This document shows, piece after piece, positions 23,528-30,701 of a DNA stretch of 33,449 nt. Numbering within the stretch: the first letter of the stretch is position 1; each line of letters opens with the position of its first letter. The translations under genes and the position numbers were made by a program. The stretch is from positions 1 to 33,449 of the forward strand of contig CALGVA010000013.1 of NCBI GenBank assembly GCA_937920345.1, given 5' to 3'. This stretch comes from an uncultured Lachnospiraceae bacterium (lineage in GTDB: Bacteria > Bacillota > Clostridia > Lachnospirales > Lachnospiraceae). The notes below the pieces were generated by a model that saw only the letters and a list, made by a program, of their open reading frames with translations, did not search any database and was not told where the DNA came from.

Positions 23528-24838
23528 ATGTTTTTGGAGCGGAAAGAGGAAGGCAAACTGCATAAGGGAAGCGTACTTGTCGGCTATGATCTGGGAGAGA
23601 AATATTCGCAGATCAGCTATAGTATATACGGGCAGGAAGAGGCAGCTACGATTGCCACGGTTGTGGGGACGAAACAGTATAACATTCCTACGATGTTATG
23701 TAAACGAGAAGGGGTCAACCAATGGTTTTACGGGAAAGACGCCGTTAAAAATATGGAGGAAGAGGGCAGCATTCCGCTTGACGGGCTTCTTGCGCTTGCC
23801 AGAAAGGGTGAAGAGGTCGAACTGGACGGGGAGCATTTTGATCCGGTAGCGCTGCTTACACTTTTCCTAAAGCGCAGCATGACGCTGATGAATTTCGTCG
23901 CGACGGTGGAGAAGATTGCCGCGATCATGTTTACAGTGGATGAACTGGATGACAGAATGGTGGAGGTTCTGTCTCTTGCAGCGGCGAATCTGGGACTCAG
24001 GACGCCGCATATCTACTTTCAGAGCCATACGGAAAGCTTCTATTCTTATATGCTGCACCAGCCGCCGGAATTATGGAATTATCAGGCGGTCGCGTGTGAG
24101 CATGACGGAGGGCGTCTCAAGACTTACCGTATGGAGTGCAATAAGCGCACGACGCCGGTCGTGGTTCTGATCGAGGAACAAGTCTATGAGACTGTGGTGA
24201 TTCCGGAGGAGACGGAGGAGGAGGCAGTCAGAGAGGATGCCTACCGGATGGCGGACGAGCGTTTTCTGAGCATTTTGCGCAGAATGTGCGAGGGCAGGAT
24301 CATATCTTCCGCGTATCTTCTGGGAGACGGATTTCGTGCCGAGTGGGATAAGCAGTCTATAAAATTTCTCTGCCATAACAGGAGAGTTTTTCGCGGAAAC
24401 AACCTTTTTAGCCGTGGTGCGTGTTATGGATTGTTAGAAAAACTGGAGCCGAGTGAAGAGGGAAAGAAACATGTATTCCTTGGCAGAGATAAGTTAAAAT
24501 CCAATATCGGCATGAATGTTCTGCGCCGGGGAAGGGAATCATATTATGCGCTTCTGGATGCGGGCGAGAACTGGTATGAGGCGGTAAAGGAGTGTGAATT
24601 TCTGCTGGAAGGAGAGAGAGAGCTTGCATTTGTGATCACGCCGCTGACAGGAAAAGATATTGAGACGAGGGTGATATCGCTGCCCGGCGGCGGAGGCGGC
24701 GGATCTTTTACAAGATACCGTATGGAGATGAAGATGAGTGCGCCGGAGACGGTGCAGATCAGAGTGACCGACCTGGGATTCGGAGAATTGTTTCCGGCAG
24801 GCGGCCAGGTATGGGAAGAATCTTTTCCCGTGGCATAA
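23528..24838 (+). CDS. Hsp70/actin-like (ASKHA-fold) ATPase, DUF5716 type
   Basis: 436 residues. Near the N-terminus GYDLGEKYSQISY (Asp at about 21) looks like the phosphate-1 loop of Hsp70 and actin (compare IDLGTT). NIPTMLCKREG and YGKDAV fit the next Hsp70-like strands. The second phosphate loop is weak (about residues 192-198, with HDGG). The adenosine motif is recognisable as SAYLLGDGF at about 258-266, followed by NLFSRGACYGL, matching the final helix of Hsp70 ATPases. The last ~130 residues are beta-rich. The Asp-Leu-Gly and adenosine motifs support nucleotide binding; ATPase activity is inferred. AGGAGAAG at 23516-23523 overlaps the previous stop, so translation is coupled. I recall the family as DUF5716. 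Chaperone or cytoskeletal roles are both possible. Confidence 0.75.
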   Translation: MFLERKEEGKLHKGSVLVGYDLGEKYSQISYSIYGQEEAATIATVVGTKQYNIPTMLCKREGVNQWFYGKDAVKNMEEEGSIPLDGLLALARKGEEVELDGEHFDPVALLTLFLKRSMTLMNFVATVEKIAAIMFTVDELDDRMVEVLSLAAANLGLRTPHIYFQSHTESFYSYMLHQPPELWNYQAVACEHDGGRLKTYRMECNKRTTPVVVLIEEQVYETVVIPEETEEEAVREDAYRMADERFLSILRRMCEGRIISSAYLLGDGFRAEWDKQSIKFLCHNRRVFRGNNLFSRGACYGLLEKLEPSEEGKKHVFLGRDKLKSNIGMNVLRRGRESYYALLDAGENWYEAVKECEFLLEGERELAFVITPLTGKDIETRVISLPGGGGGGSFTRYRMEMKMSAPETVQIRVTDLGFGELFPAGGQVWEESFPVA

Positions 24839-24906
24839 TCAGTGCAAGAGGAAGACAGGCAGACGCGTGGTTTGCGAGTATCATTACGAAGGATGTGACG
24901 GAAAGT

Positions 24907-25752
24907 ATGAGCCGGATAATTCTGGGGACAGGGGTATATGCCGAAAGGCCCTATTATATGGAAAAATTTTATGTAAACCTTTATTCGGTGGAGGAATTAT
25001 GCTATCTGCTTGTGGAGAAAGCGGAACTGCTGGACCAGGAAATGCTGCGGCGTGACCTGGTGAAGTGGCTGGATGAACAGTGCGGATTAGGACAGCTGGC
25101 GCACACACTTTATTCTCTGCTGAATCAGGATGGTTCCGCCTCCGCTTTCGCCGGAACCGTATTAGAATATGTGAATCTGTATCCGCCGGAAATCGTGGAA
25201 CGGACGGAGCAGATCATCAGGAGTAATGAAGGGTTAAATCCTTACGAGCGCGGGAAGGCTAAGGCTGATCACATGCTGCAGAGCGGGAAGTATAACAAGG
25301 CGCTTGGACAGTATCACAGTCTGCTGGCGCAGATTCCGGAGAGTGATCTGCGGCTGCGCGGCAGTGTCCTTTATAATATGGGAGTGGCATGTGCAAGGCT
25401 GTTTATGTTCAGGCAGGCGGCGGGGTGGTTTGAGCAGGCTTACGGGACGGACAGGGCACAGGAGAGTCTGGAGTCATATCTGTCAGCCCTGCGTATGTGT
25501 CAGGAGGAGAAGGAGTATATTACTTATATAGCGGAACATCCGGAATACCACGATGCATCGCTTAGAGTAGAGCGGAAGATGGAGCATGCTTCCGGACAGT
25601 TTGAAGGAACAGATGAGAATCGTATGCTTTTTACCCTGCAGGTGTTTAAGGAAGAGGGAAGCAGTACGGCAGGCAGCGATGTGCAGTACTATCAGGAGAT
25701 CGAGAAACTGACGACTGCACTGAAGGAACAGTACAGGGAGTATGTGCTGTAG
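24907..25752 (+). CDS. TPR-containing protein of the four-gene operon
   Basis: About 281 residues. It begins with a short conserved-looking segment (RIILGTGVYAERPYYMEKF), then helices rich in Leu and Glu. Tetratricopeptide-like pairs lie at about 115-185: ADHMLQSGKYNKALGQYHSL and LYNMGVACARLFMFRQAAGW. The C-terminus is charged and helical. There is no signal peptide or transmembrane segment. ATG 24907 gives a 68-nt gap after the previous stop; a longer reading from 24811 overlaps it by 28 nt and adds an atypical N-terminus. Neither start has a strong ribosome site. TPR proteins often bind the tails of chaperones or assemble complexes, so it may be the adaptor of the Hsp70-like neighbour. That is inference. 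Confidence 0.75.
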   Translation: MSRIILGTGVYAERPYYMEKFYVNLYSVEELCYLLVEKAELLDQEMLRRDLVKWLDEQCGLGQLAHTLYSLLNQDGSASAFAGTVLEYVNLYPPEIVERTEQIIRSNEGLNPYERGKAKADHMLQSGKYNKALGQYHSLLAQIPESDLRLRGSVLYNMGVACARLFMFRQAAGWFEQAYGTDRAQESLESYLSALRMCQEEKEYITYIAEHPEYHDASLRVERKMEHASGQFEGTDENRMLFTLQVFKEEGSSTAGSDVQYYQEIEKLTTALKEQYREYVL

Positions 25753-25780
25753 CATCTGCCGGACAGAAATGAGGAGTAAA

Positions 25781-26965
25781 ATGGGCTGGTTAAAGAAACT
25801 GATCGCAGGATTGCGCAGAAGAGATGAAGAAGATTTATATGACGAGGAGTGGGAAGAAGAGGAAGTCGTACATCAGGTGGATTATACCAACAAAGAACAG
25901 CGGACTGATTATGTCAGAAACTGTCTGGAACGAATGGCGGATGCCACGAGAGAACTGGAGAATCTGACTTTCGAGTATGACATGGTAACTTCCTACCTTA
26001 AAGATATGGAGGAGATCGAAGCGCTTCCGCCGGAGGAGAGTGAGCAGCTTAAAGAGTGCGCGAAGCGGGTGGCGCTTCTGCAGGACAGTAAGGCTGATTT
26101 CATGGAGCGGCCGCATCGGATCAGCGATGAGAAGTATCAGCACATCGAACGGATGCTTGACGAGGTGGAAGAAGGGTACGGAAAGCTGACGGAGGCGGAG
26201 GAGTATCAGGATCTGATCAAACAGGATTTGAGCCGGCTGGAGGGTGAGAAGCATGCCTATCTGTACCGGAAGAGCGAGGTGATGCGTCTGATCGCCGATA
26301 CAAGAGGCATGGCGATCATCTGTGTGGCAGCGCTCGGGTTGTGCATCCTGCTGCTTCTGCTGCTGCAGTTCTTTCTGGATATGGATACGAAGGCGGGATA
26401 TCTTGTGACAGCCGGTGCGGCGGCGCTGGCGATCACGGTGATCTATGTCAAGCATGTGGATGCCAGAAAAGAACTCCATCGTGTAGAGAACGGCATCAAT
26501 AAGATTATTCTCCTGCAGAACAAGGTGAAGATCAGATATGTCAATAACACGAATCTGCTGGATTACCTGTATCTGAAGTACGGCGTTTCGAGTGCGCGCG
26601 AACTGATAGATTTGTGGGAGAACTATAAGATCGAGCGGGAGGAACGGGAGAAATTCCGCAAGGCGGAACTGGATCTGGATTATAATGAACAGGAACTGCT
26701 GCAGATATTGAAGCGGTATCAGATCAAGGATCCTGCGGTGTGGCTGCACCAGACGGAGGCGATACTGGATCATAAGGAAATGGTGGAGATCCGCCACAAT
26801 CTGATTATCAGAAGGCAGTCGCTGCGCCGCAGGATGGATTACAATAAAGAGGTGGTGGCGGGCGGTTCCCAGAAGGAAATCAAGGAACTGGTGGAGAAAT
26901 ATCCGCAGTATGCCAAGGAGATCATGGCGTCGGTGGAGGAGTACGAGAAGAAATTTACAAACTAA
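25781..26965 (+). CDS. Coiled-coil protein with two transmembrane helices
   Basis: About 394 residues. Residues 1-35 are basic then strongly acidic. A long coiled coil covers about 40-175. Two transmembrane helices follow at about 177-198 (MAIICVAALGLCILLLLLLQ) and 205-223 (AGYLVTAGAAALAITVIYV). A second long coiled coil fills about 225-394. Both termini therefore face the same side, most simply the cytoplasm, with a hairpin in the membrane. ATG 25781 has GAGGAG at 25771-25776, so it is chosen over an in-frame upstream ATG at 25742. It begins 28 nt after the TPR gene. It would be the membrane anchor of the complex. It lacks a Walker motif, so it is not an SMC-type ATPase. Confidence 0.78.
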   Translation: MGWLKKLIAGLRRRDEEDLYDEEWEEEEVVHQVDYTNKEQRTDYVRNCLERMADATRELENLTFEYDMVTSYLKDMEEIEALPPEESEQLKECAKRVALLQDSKADFMERPHRISDEKYQHIERMLDEVEEGYGKLTEAEEYQDLIKQDLSRLEGEKHAYLYRKSEVMRLIADTRGMAIICVAALGLCILLLLLLQFFLDMDTKAGYLVTAGAAALAITVIYVKHVDARKELHRVENGINKIILLQNKVKIRYVNNTNLLDYLYLKYGVSSARELIDLWENYKIEREEREKFRKAELDLDYNEQELLQILKRYQIKDPAVWLHQTEAILDHKEMVEIRHNLIIRRQSLRRRMDYNKEVVAGGSQKEIKELVEKYPQYAKEIMASVEEYEKKFTN

Positions 26966-26993
26966 GGGAATCCGTAAGCGGGGTATACGAAGC

Positions 26994-27022
26994 GTAACAG
27001 AGGCAGAAGGCTGCACTGTTAC
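26994..27022. repeat. Short hairpin with GTAACAG / CTGTTAC arms
   Basis: GTAACAG (26994-27000) pairs with CTGTTAC (27016-27022), and CAG/CTG continues inside around an AAGG loop. The same arm sequence forms the outer end of the 142-bp element at 12612-12753. It lies 28 nt after the operon's last stop and may be a related short copy. Confidence 0.45.
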
Positions 27023-27060
27023 TGTGAAAAAGTATGCAGAATGCGGCAGTGTAAAATATA

Positions 27061-27157
27061 CCGTAAATGTGGAAGATTTACGGGCAGATACAGGCGGTCC
27101 GGTGCCTGTGGCCTGATGGAGTAAAGCAGCATCAGGCTGAGGCGTATTTGAGGACCG
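27061..27157 (+). promoter_or_regulatory. Structured purF leader
   Basis: Two stems precede purF. CCGTAAAT (27061-27068) pairs with ATTTACGG (27076-27083). Then CGGTCC (27095-27100) pairs with GGACCG (27152-27157) and encloses GCCTGATG/CATCAGGC (27111-27118/27130-27137). The last arm ends about 20 nt before AGGAGAGG at 27178. I do not see the purine-riboswitch core motifs, so this could be an unassigned RNA regulator or simple stabilising structure. No clear promoter was found here; purF may be read from the four-gene operon. Confidence 0.4.
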
Positions 27158-27192
27158 GATGAACTGTGCGCGAACGCAGGAGAGGATTCGGG

Positions 27193-28647
27193 ATGAATAT
27201 AAGGACAGGACAGGAAGACAGGGCGGAACAGACAGACAAGTTAGGTGAAGAGTGCGGGGTATTCGGCATCTATGATTTTGACGGAGGCGATGTGGCATCC
27301 ACGATCTATTACGGACTATTTGCCTTGCAGCACAGAGGGCAGGAAAGCTGCGGCATCGCGGTCAGCGACACTGCGGGACCGAAGGGAAAGGTGTTAAGTG
27401 CCAAAGAGATGGGGCTTTTACATGAGAATTTTACCCCGGAAACGCTGGAAAAGTTAAAGGGTGACATCGGTGTGGGGCATGTCCGGTATTCAACGACAGG
27501 CAGCAGCACGAGGGAAAATGCCCAGCCGCTGGTGCTAAATTATGTGAAAGGAACGTTGGGACTGGCACACAACGGCAATTTGATCAATGCAGGGGAACTC
27601 AGGCATGAACTGGAATATACCGGCGCTATTTTTCAGACAACCATAGATTCGGAAGTTATCGCCTACCATATCGCCAGAGAGAGGTTGAACAGCAGGACCG
27701 TGGAAGAGGCGGTGGGACACGCGATGCATAAGATCAGAGGCGCCTATTCTCTGATCGTCATGTCGCCCCGCAAACTGATCGGCGCCAGGGATCCCTACGG
27801 ATTTAAGCCGCTCTGTATCGGCAAGCGGGACAACGCATATATTCTTGCATCAGAAACTTGCGCGCTTGATACGATCGGCGCGGCGTTTGTGAGAGATGTG
27901 GAGCCGGGAGAGATCGTTACGATCTCACCGGATAGAGGAATCGAATCGGACCGGAGCATGTGTCTGCCGCAGAGCCGGCACGGCAGATGTATTTTCGAGT
28001 ATATATATTTTGCCAGACCGGACAGCCGTATTGACGGGGTCAGCGTCTATAATTCCCGCATTATGGCGGGCAGATTTCTGGCGATGGACTCGCCGGTGGA
28101 GGCCGATCTGGTGGTGGGTGTGCCGGAATCGGGCAACTGCGCCGCGCTGGGGTATTCCATGCAGTCCGGTATTCCTTACGGACAGGCATTTGTGAAAAAT
28201 ACCTATGTGGGAAGGACCTTCATCAAGCCCGGACAGAAGAGCCGCGAGAGCAGCGTACAGGTTAAGCTCAATGCGGTCAGGGAGGCGGTAAACGGCAAGC
28301 GGATCGTTATGATCGACGATTCCATTGTCAGAGGTACCACGTCGGACCGCATCGTCAGGATGCTGCGGGAGGCGGGCGCTAAAGAAGTACATATGCGGGT
28401 CAGTTCTCCGCCGTTTCTGTATCCGTGCTACTTCGGTACGGATGTGCCTGCCAGAGAGCAGCTGATTGCCTATAACCGCAGCGTGGAGGAGATCTGTAAG
28501 GTTATTGGCGCGGATTCCCTCGGCTATCTTAAGCTGGAACGGCTGGCGGAGATGGTGGACGGACTGGAAATCTGTAAAGGGTGCTTTACGGGGCAGTATC
28601 CGCTTACACCGCCCGGGGAGGATATCCGGGGAGAGTATGAGCGGTAA
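27193..28647 (+). CDS. purF: Amidophosphoribosyltransferase
   Basis: First committed step of purine synthesis: PRPP plus glutamine gives phosphoribosylamine. 484 residues of the B. subtilis type. Residues 1-20 are a propeptide removed to expose the nucleophile Cys21 (GEECGVFGIYD). The Ntn glutaminase domain has ALQHRGQESCGI and HNGNLIN. The phosphoribosyltransferase domain has VMIDDSIVRGTT as the PRPP loop. Four cysteines fit the [4Fe-4S] ligands: one in GRCIFEY, one in YPCYFG and two in ICKGCF, implying oxygen sensitivity as in B. subtilis. ATG 27193 follows AGGAGAGG; the earlier GTG at 27166 is less likely. purB lies 2 kb downstream, separated by two unrelated genes. No other purine genes are in the window. 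Confidence 0.95.
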   Translation: MNIRTGQEDRAEQTDKLGEECGVFGIYDFDGGDVASTIYYGLFALQHRGQESCGIAVSDTAGPKGKVLSAKEMGLLHENFTPETLEKLKGDIGVGHVRYSTTGSSTRENAQPLVLNYVKGTLGLAHNGNLINAGELRHELEYTGAIFQTTIDSEVIAYHIARERLNSRTVEEAVGHAMHKIRGAYSLIVMSPRKLIGARDPYGFKPLCIGKRDNAYILASETCALDTIGAAFVRDVEPGEIVTISPDRGIESDRSMCLPQSRHGRCIFEYIYFARPDSRIDGVSVYNSRIMAGRFLAMDSPVEADLVVGVPESGNCAALGYSMQSGIPYGQAFVKNTYVGRTFIKPGQKSRESSVQVKLNAVREAVNGKRIVMIDDSIVRGTTSDRIVRMLREAGAKEVHMRVSSPPFLYPCYFGTDVPAREQLIAYNRSVEEICKVIGADSLGYLKLERLAEMVDGLEICKGCFTGQYPLTPPGEDIRGEYER

Positions 28648-28657
28648 GAGGAGGTTA

Positions 28658-28791
28658 GTGTGAAAAATAAGCTTGATAGCTTATTTTTCACACGGCTATT
28701 TGTGCCGCAGGCGTCACAAAATAGCTCTTATCGCAGAGCCGAATCTGATATTCGGCTCGCGATTCCTCCGACGCTAAAGCGTCTGCGGAAT
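28658..28791. repeat. Array of four consecutive hairpins after purF
   Basis: Stem 1: GTGTGAAAAATAAGCT (28658-28673) with AGCTTATTTTTCACAC (28678-28693), perfect 16 bp on TGAT. Stem 2: GGCTATTTGTG with CACAAAATAGCTC (28694-28704/28715-28727), one bulge. Stem 3: GAGCCGAAT/ATTCGGCTC (28736-28744/28750-28758), perfect. Stem 4: ATTCCTCCGACGC/GCGTCTGCGGAAT (28762-28774/28779-28791), two mismatches on TAAA. The region is nearly all paired. The arrangement suggests a dispersed palindromic repeat or a structured RNA rather than one terminator. Confidence 0.7.
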
Positions 28792-28800
28792 GGAGATTAG
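28660..28800 (+). CDS. Possible 46-codon ORF across the hairpin array
   Basis: A GTG at 28660 follows AAGAGGAGG (28646-28654) at good spacing and opens a frame to TAG 28798-28800, just before the next gene's ATG at 28802. The product would start VKNKLDSLFFTRLF and end PPTLKRLRNGD, basic and without recognised domain. Because each hairpin arm must be translated, the frame is probably incidental to the repeat. I would not treat it as a real gene without further support. Confidence 0.2.
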   Translation: MKNKLDSLFFTRLFVPQASQNSSYRRAESDIRLAIPPTLKRLRNGD

Positions 28801-28801
28801 C

Positions 28802-29188
28802 ATGAAAAGATCACTCGGGATCGCGCGATGCGGTCTGGCTTGTTGTCTGTGTTCTATGAATGATACCTGTAATGGATGCATCGCCGGGGAGTGCCCGGAT
28901 AAAGAGTGGTGTGAGAACCGGAACTGCTCTCTTGCAAAAGGAATATCGAATTGCTTTCTCTGTGAAATTGATTGCAGGCGGGGTTTTTTATCAAAGACCA
29001 AGCCATATGCCTTCACGCTATTTGCGAAGCGGTACGGTCTTGATACCCTGCTTGACTGCCTTGAAAGAAATGAAAAGGAGGGAATTGTCTATCACAGGGA
29101 AGGATTTCACGGTGATTATGATGATTTCGGGGATGCGGAGGGACTGATTGCGTTTATTCGAACCGGACGGCGGGAGTCCACGGTTTGA
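28802..29188 (+). CDS. DUF3795 cysteine-rich protein
   Basis: About 128 residues. The first half has the DUF3795 pattern of paired cysteines: CGLACCLCSMNDTCNGC, then ECPDKEWCENRNCSL and NCFLCEIDC, in total over a dozen Cys, which probably bind zinc or an iron-sulphur cluster. The second half is helical (KPYAFTLFAKRYGLDTLLDCL) with an acidic tail. The family has no established function. ATG 28802 has GGAG 6 nt upstream; ATG 28790 lies inside the hairpin array. It is the first gene after purF and may be read from that transcript if the hairpins permit. Confidence 0.75.
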   Translation: MKRSLGIARCGLACCLCSMNDTCNGCIAGECPDKEWCENRNCSLAKGISNCFLCEIDCRRGFLSKTKPYAFTLFAKRYGLDTLLDCLERNEKEGIVYHREGFHGDYDDFGDAEGLIAFIRTGRRESTV

Positions 29189-29491
29189 ATTTTGCTCTAT
29201 GACATATGTAAAAGTAAACAGCCGGGCAATTGATTGTATTTTATAAAAAAAGCTTGCGCTGCGCTTGAATCTGCTCTATAATAAACTACATCGCACAGGA
29301 ATATATCTCTGCTGTGCGTCACATATTCCGTCAGGAATAGCAGCCGTATTTTCTGATACAGGCTGGATAACCCATTAACAACTGAATCCGGCAGAACACT
29401 GTTTAGCATGCTTTGGGTTCGTTTTGCTTGAAGCACATCTTGCACTTCTATCCGTTCTGCCACTGTCCACATCGAAAGGAGTTCTCCCTTT
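29189..29491. other. AT-richer gap with promoter and long leader before the Rpn gene
   Basis: No gene is supported. It contains the promoter at 29254-29282 and about 200 nt of leader. CGCACAG (29291-29297) can pair with CTGTGCG (29312-29318) near the transcript start. The ribosome site AAAGGAG at 29475-29481 is 10 nt before the ATG. A 128-codon reverse frame across this stretch has no ribosome site or recognisable domain. Confidence 0.5.
29254..29282 (+). promoter_or_regulatory. Promoter of the Rpn-family gene
   Basis: TTGCGC at 29254-29259 and a perfect TATAAT at 29277-29282 are exactly 17 bp apart. Confidence 0.6.
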
Positions 29492-30529
29492 ATGACAGAC
29501 AAAAAAGCAATGACCCAAAACCCAAAACCGCAGATTTCCAACAGCAGACCCCGTGACAGCAGCAGTAAGCTGATCTTCGGCAATGCACAACTGTGCTCCC
29601 AGTTTCTGAGAAACTACATAGACATTCCCCTTCTGAAAAACGTGAAGCCGGAAGATATTGAGGATGTCACGGAGCGGTATGTACCGATGTTCACGGAGGA
29701 AAGAAACTCAGATACGGTAAAACGTATAAAATTAGAAGGAAATAATACATTATTTTTTGTATCCCTTATTGAACATAAGACCAAAGTCGATTATAATGTG
29801 TGTATGCAGCTTCTCCGTTACATGGTATATATATGGGAAGACTATGAGAAAGAGATGGAGCGGTTAAAAAAAGGCATCAGCAAGACCAAAGGATTCCGGT
29901 ACCCGCCCATTCTGCCTATCGTATACTACGAAGGAAGCGGTAAATGGACGGCTGCCCGCAATCTGCAGGAACGGATCATGTTAGATAAGGTATTTGAACC
30001 GTTTACACCGGGATTCTTCTATAAGCTGATTGCGTTAAGTTCATACAGCATAGAAGAACTGGCGGAAAAAAACGATGAACTATCTCTGGTAATGCTGATC
30101 AACCGACTGCAGAGTACAGCGGAATTTCAGGAACTGAATTTACCCGATGACTATTTGAAAAACCTGTCGGAACATTCCACGGAGGAAGTTCTTGGTATCG
30201 TGGCCAGAGTAACAGCGACCATGCTGCGGCAGTTGAATCTGCCGGAGGACGAAGTGGAAGGATTTACGGAACAGGTAAAGGAGCGGAAAATGGCAGTATT
30301 GTTTGAACATTTCAAGTCTGTTGATATACCGGCAGAGAGGAAGAAGGCCCGGGAGGAGGGCTGGGCAGAAGGTCTTGCAGAGGGGCACGCAGAGGGATAT
30401 TCAGAAGGCGAAGAACGTTTTGCGAGACTTACGCAGGCTCTCTTACAGTCTGCCCGTATGGATGATTTGTCCAAAGCGGCAGTTGATACTGTGTACCGCG
30501 AGGCATTATACGGAGAACTGTGCCTCTAG
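29492..30529 (+). CDS. Rpn-family recombination-promoting nuclease / transposase-like PD-(D/E)XK protein
   Basis: 345 residues. The nuclease core (about 25-130) shows the expected order: YVPMFTEERNSDTVKRIKL with the catalytic Asp, then the E-x-K signature in SLIEHKTKVDYN, then LLRYMVYIWEDYEK. RpnA-E of E. coli have this fold, are Ca2+-stimulated endonucleases and promote RecA-independent recombination; some relatives act in phage defence. A helical middle follows, then a low-complexity Glu-Gly repeat at about 288-312 (EGWAEGLAEGHAEGYSEGEE), which is common in this family and varies in copy number. Starts at ATG 29492. The gene is flanked by purine genes and has its own promoter, so it looks like an insertion into a purF-purB neighbourhood. 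No inverted terminal repeats or target duplications were seen. Confidence 0.85.
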   Translation: MTDKKAMTQNPKPQISNSRPRDSSSKLIFGNAQLCSQFLRNYIDIPLLKNVKPEDIEDVTERYVPMFTEERNSDTVKRIKLEGNNTLFFVSLIEHKTKVDYNVCMQLLRYMVYIWEDYEKEMERLKKGISKTKGFRYPPILPIVYYEGSGKWTAARNLQERIMLDKVFEPFTPGFFYKLIALSSYSIEELAEKNDELSLVMLINRLQSTAEFQELNLPDDYLKNLSEHSTEEVLGIVARVTATMLRQLNLPEDEVEGFTEQVKERKMAVLFEHFKSVDIPAERKKAREEGWAEGLAEGHAEGYSEGEERFARLTQALLQSARMDDLSKAAVDTVYREALYGELCL

Positions 30530-30635
30530 GATGGTGAGATCAAATAAAGTTTGTTGATAAAACAGCATGACAGACCGGAACTGCAGAGGGAAACGGAGAC
30601 AATGTTTAATCCGTTCACCATTTTCTTTGTGCGTA

Positions 30636-30644
30636 TGGTATACT
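30636..30644 (+). promoter_or_regulatory. Extended -10 promoter of purB
   Basis: TATACT at 30639-30644 with TGG at 30636-30638 gives an extended -10, about 57 nt before the purB start. The -35 region is poor (CACCAT at 30617-30622 is the closest). Confidence 0.5.
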
Positions 30645-30701
30645 ATGTGATGTGATTTAAGGAAAAGGTTTCGTGAGAATGAAAAGGACAGGAGAGAAAC
30701 T

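Noticed and set aside
23528..26965. Wadjet-type (Jet) defence system, suggested by a DUF number association and the coiled coil
   Set aside because: There is no SMC-like ATPase with Walker motifs and no topoisomerase-like JetD; the coiled-coil protein is short and membrane-bound.
26910..27116. 68-codon forward frame running into the purF leader
   Set aside because: It starts inside the membrane protein gene in another frame, has no ribosome site, and the region is better explained by stems.
27023..27192. Purine riboswitch upstream of purF
   Set aside because: The conserved core loops of the purine aptamer were not found; only unrelated stems are visible.
25835..27298. 487-codon reverse frame over the coiled-coil membrane gene
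   Set aside because: Shadow of the codon bias of the forward gene; no ribosome site or domain.
29197..29583. 128-codon reverse frame across the Rpn leader
   Set aside because: Overlaps a good promoter and the start of the Rpn gene on the other strand, with no ribosome site or known domain.
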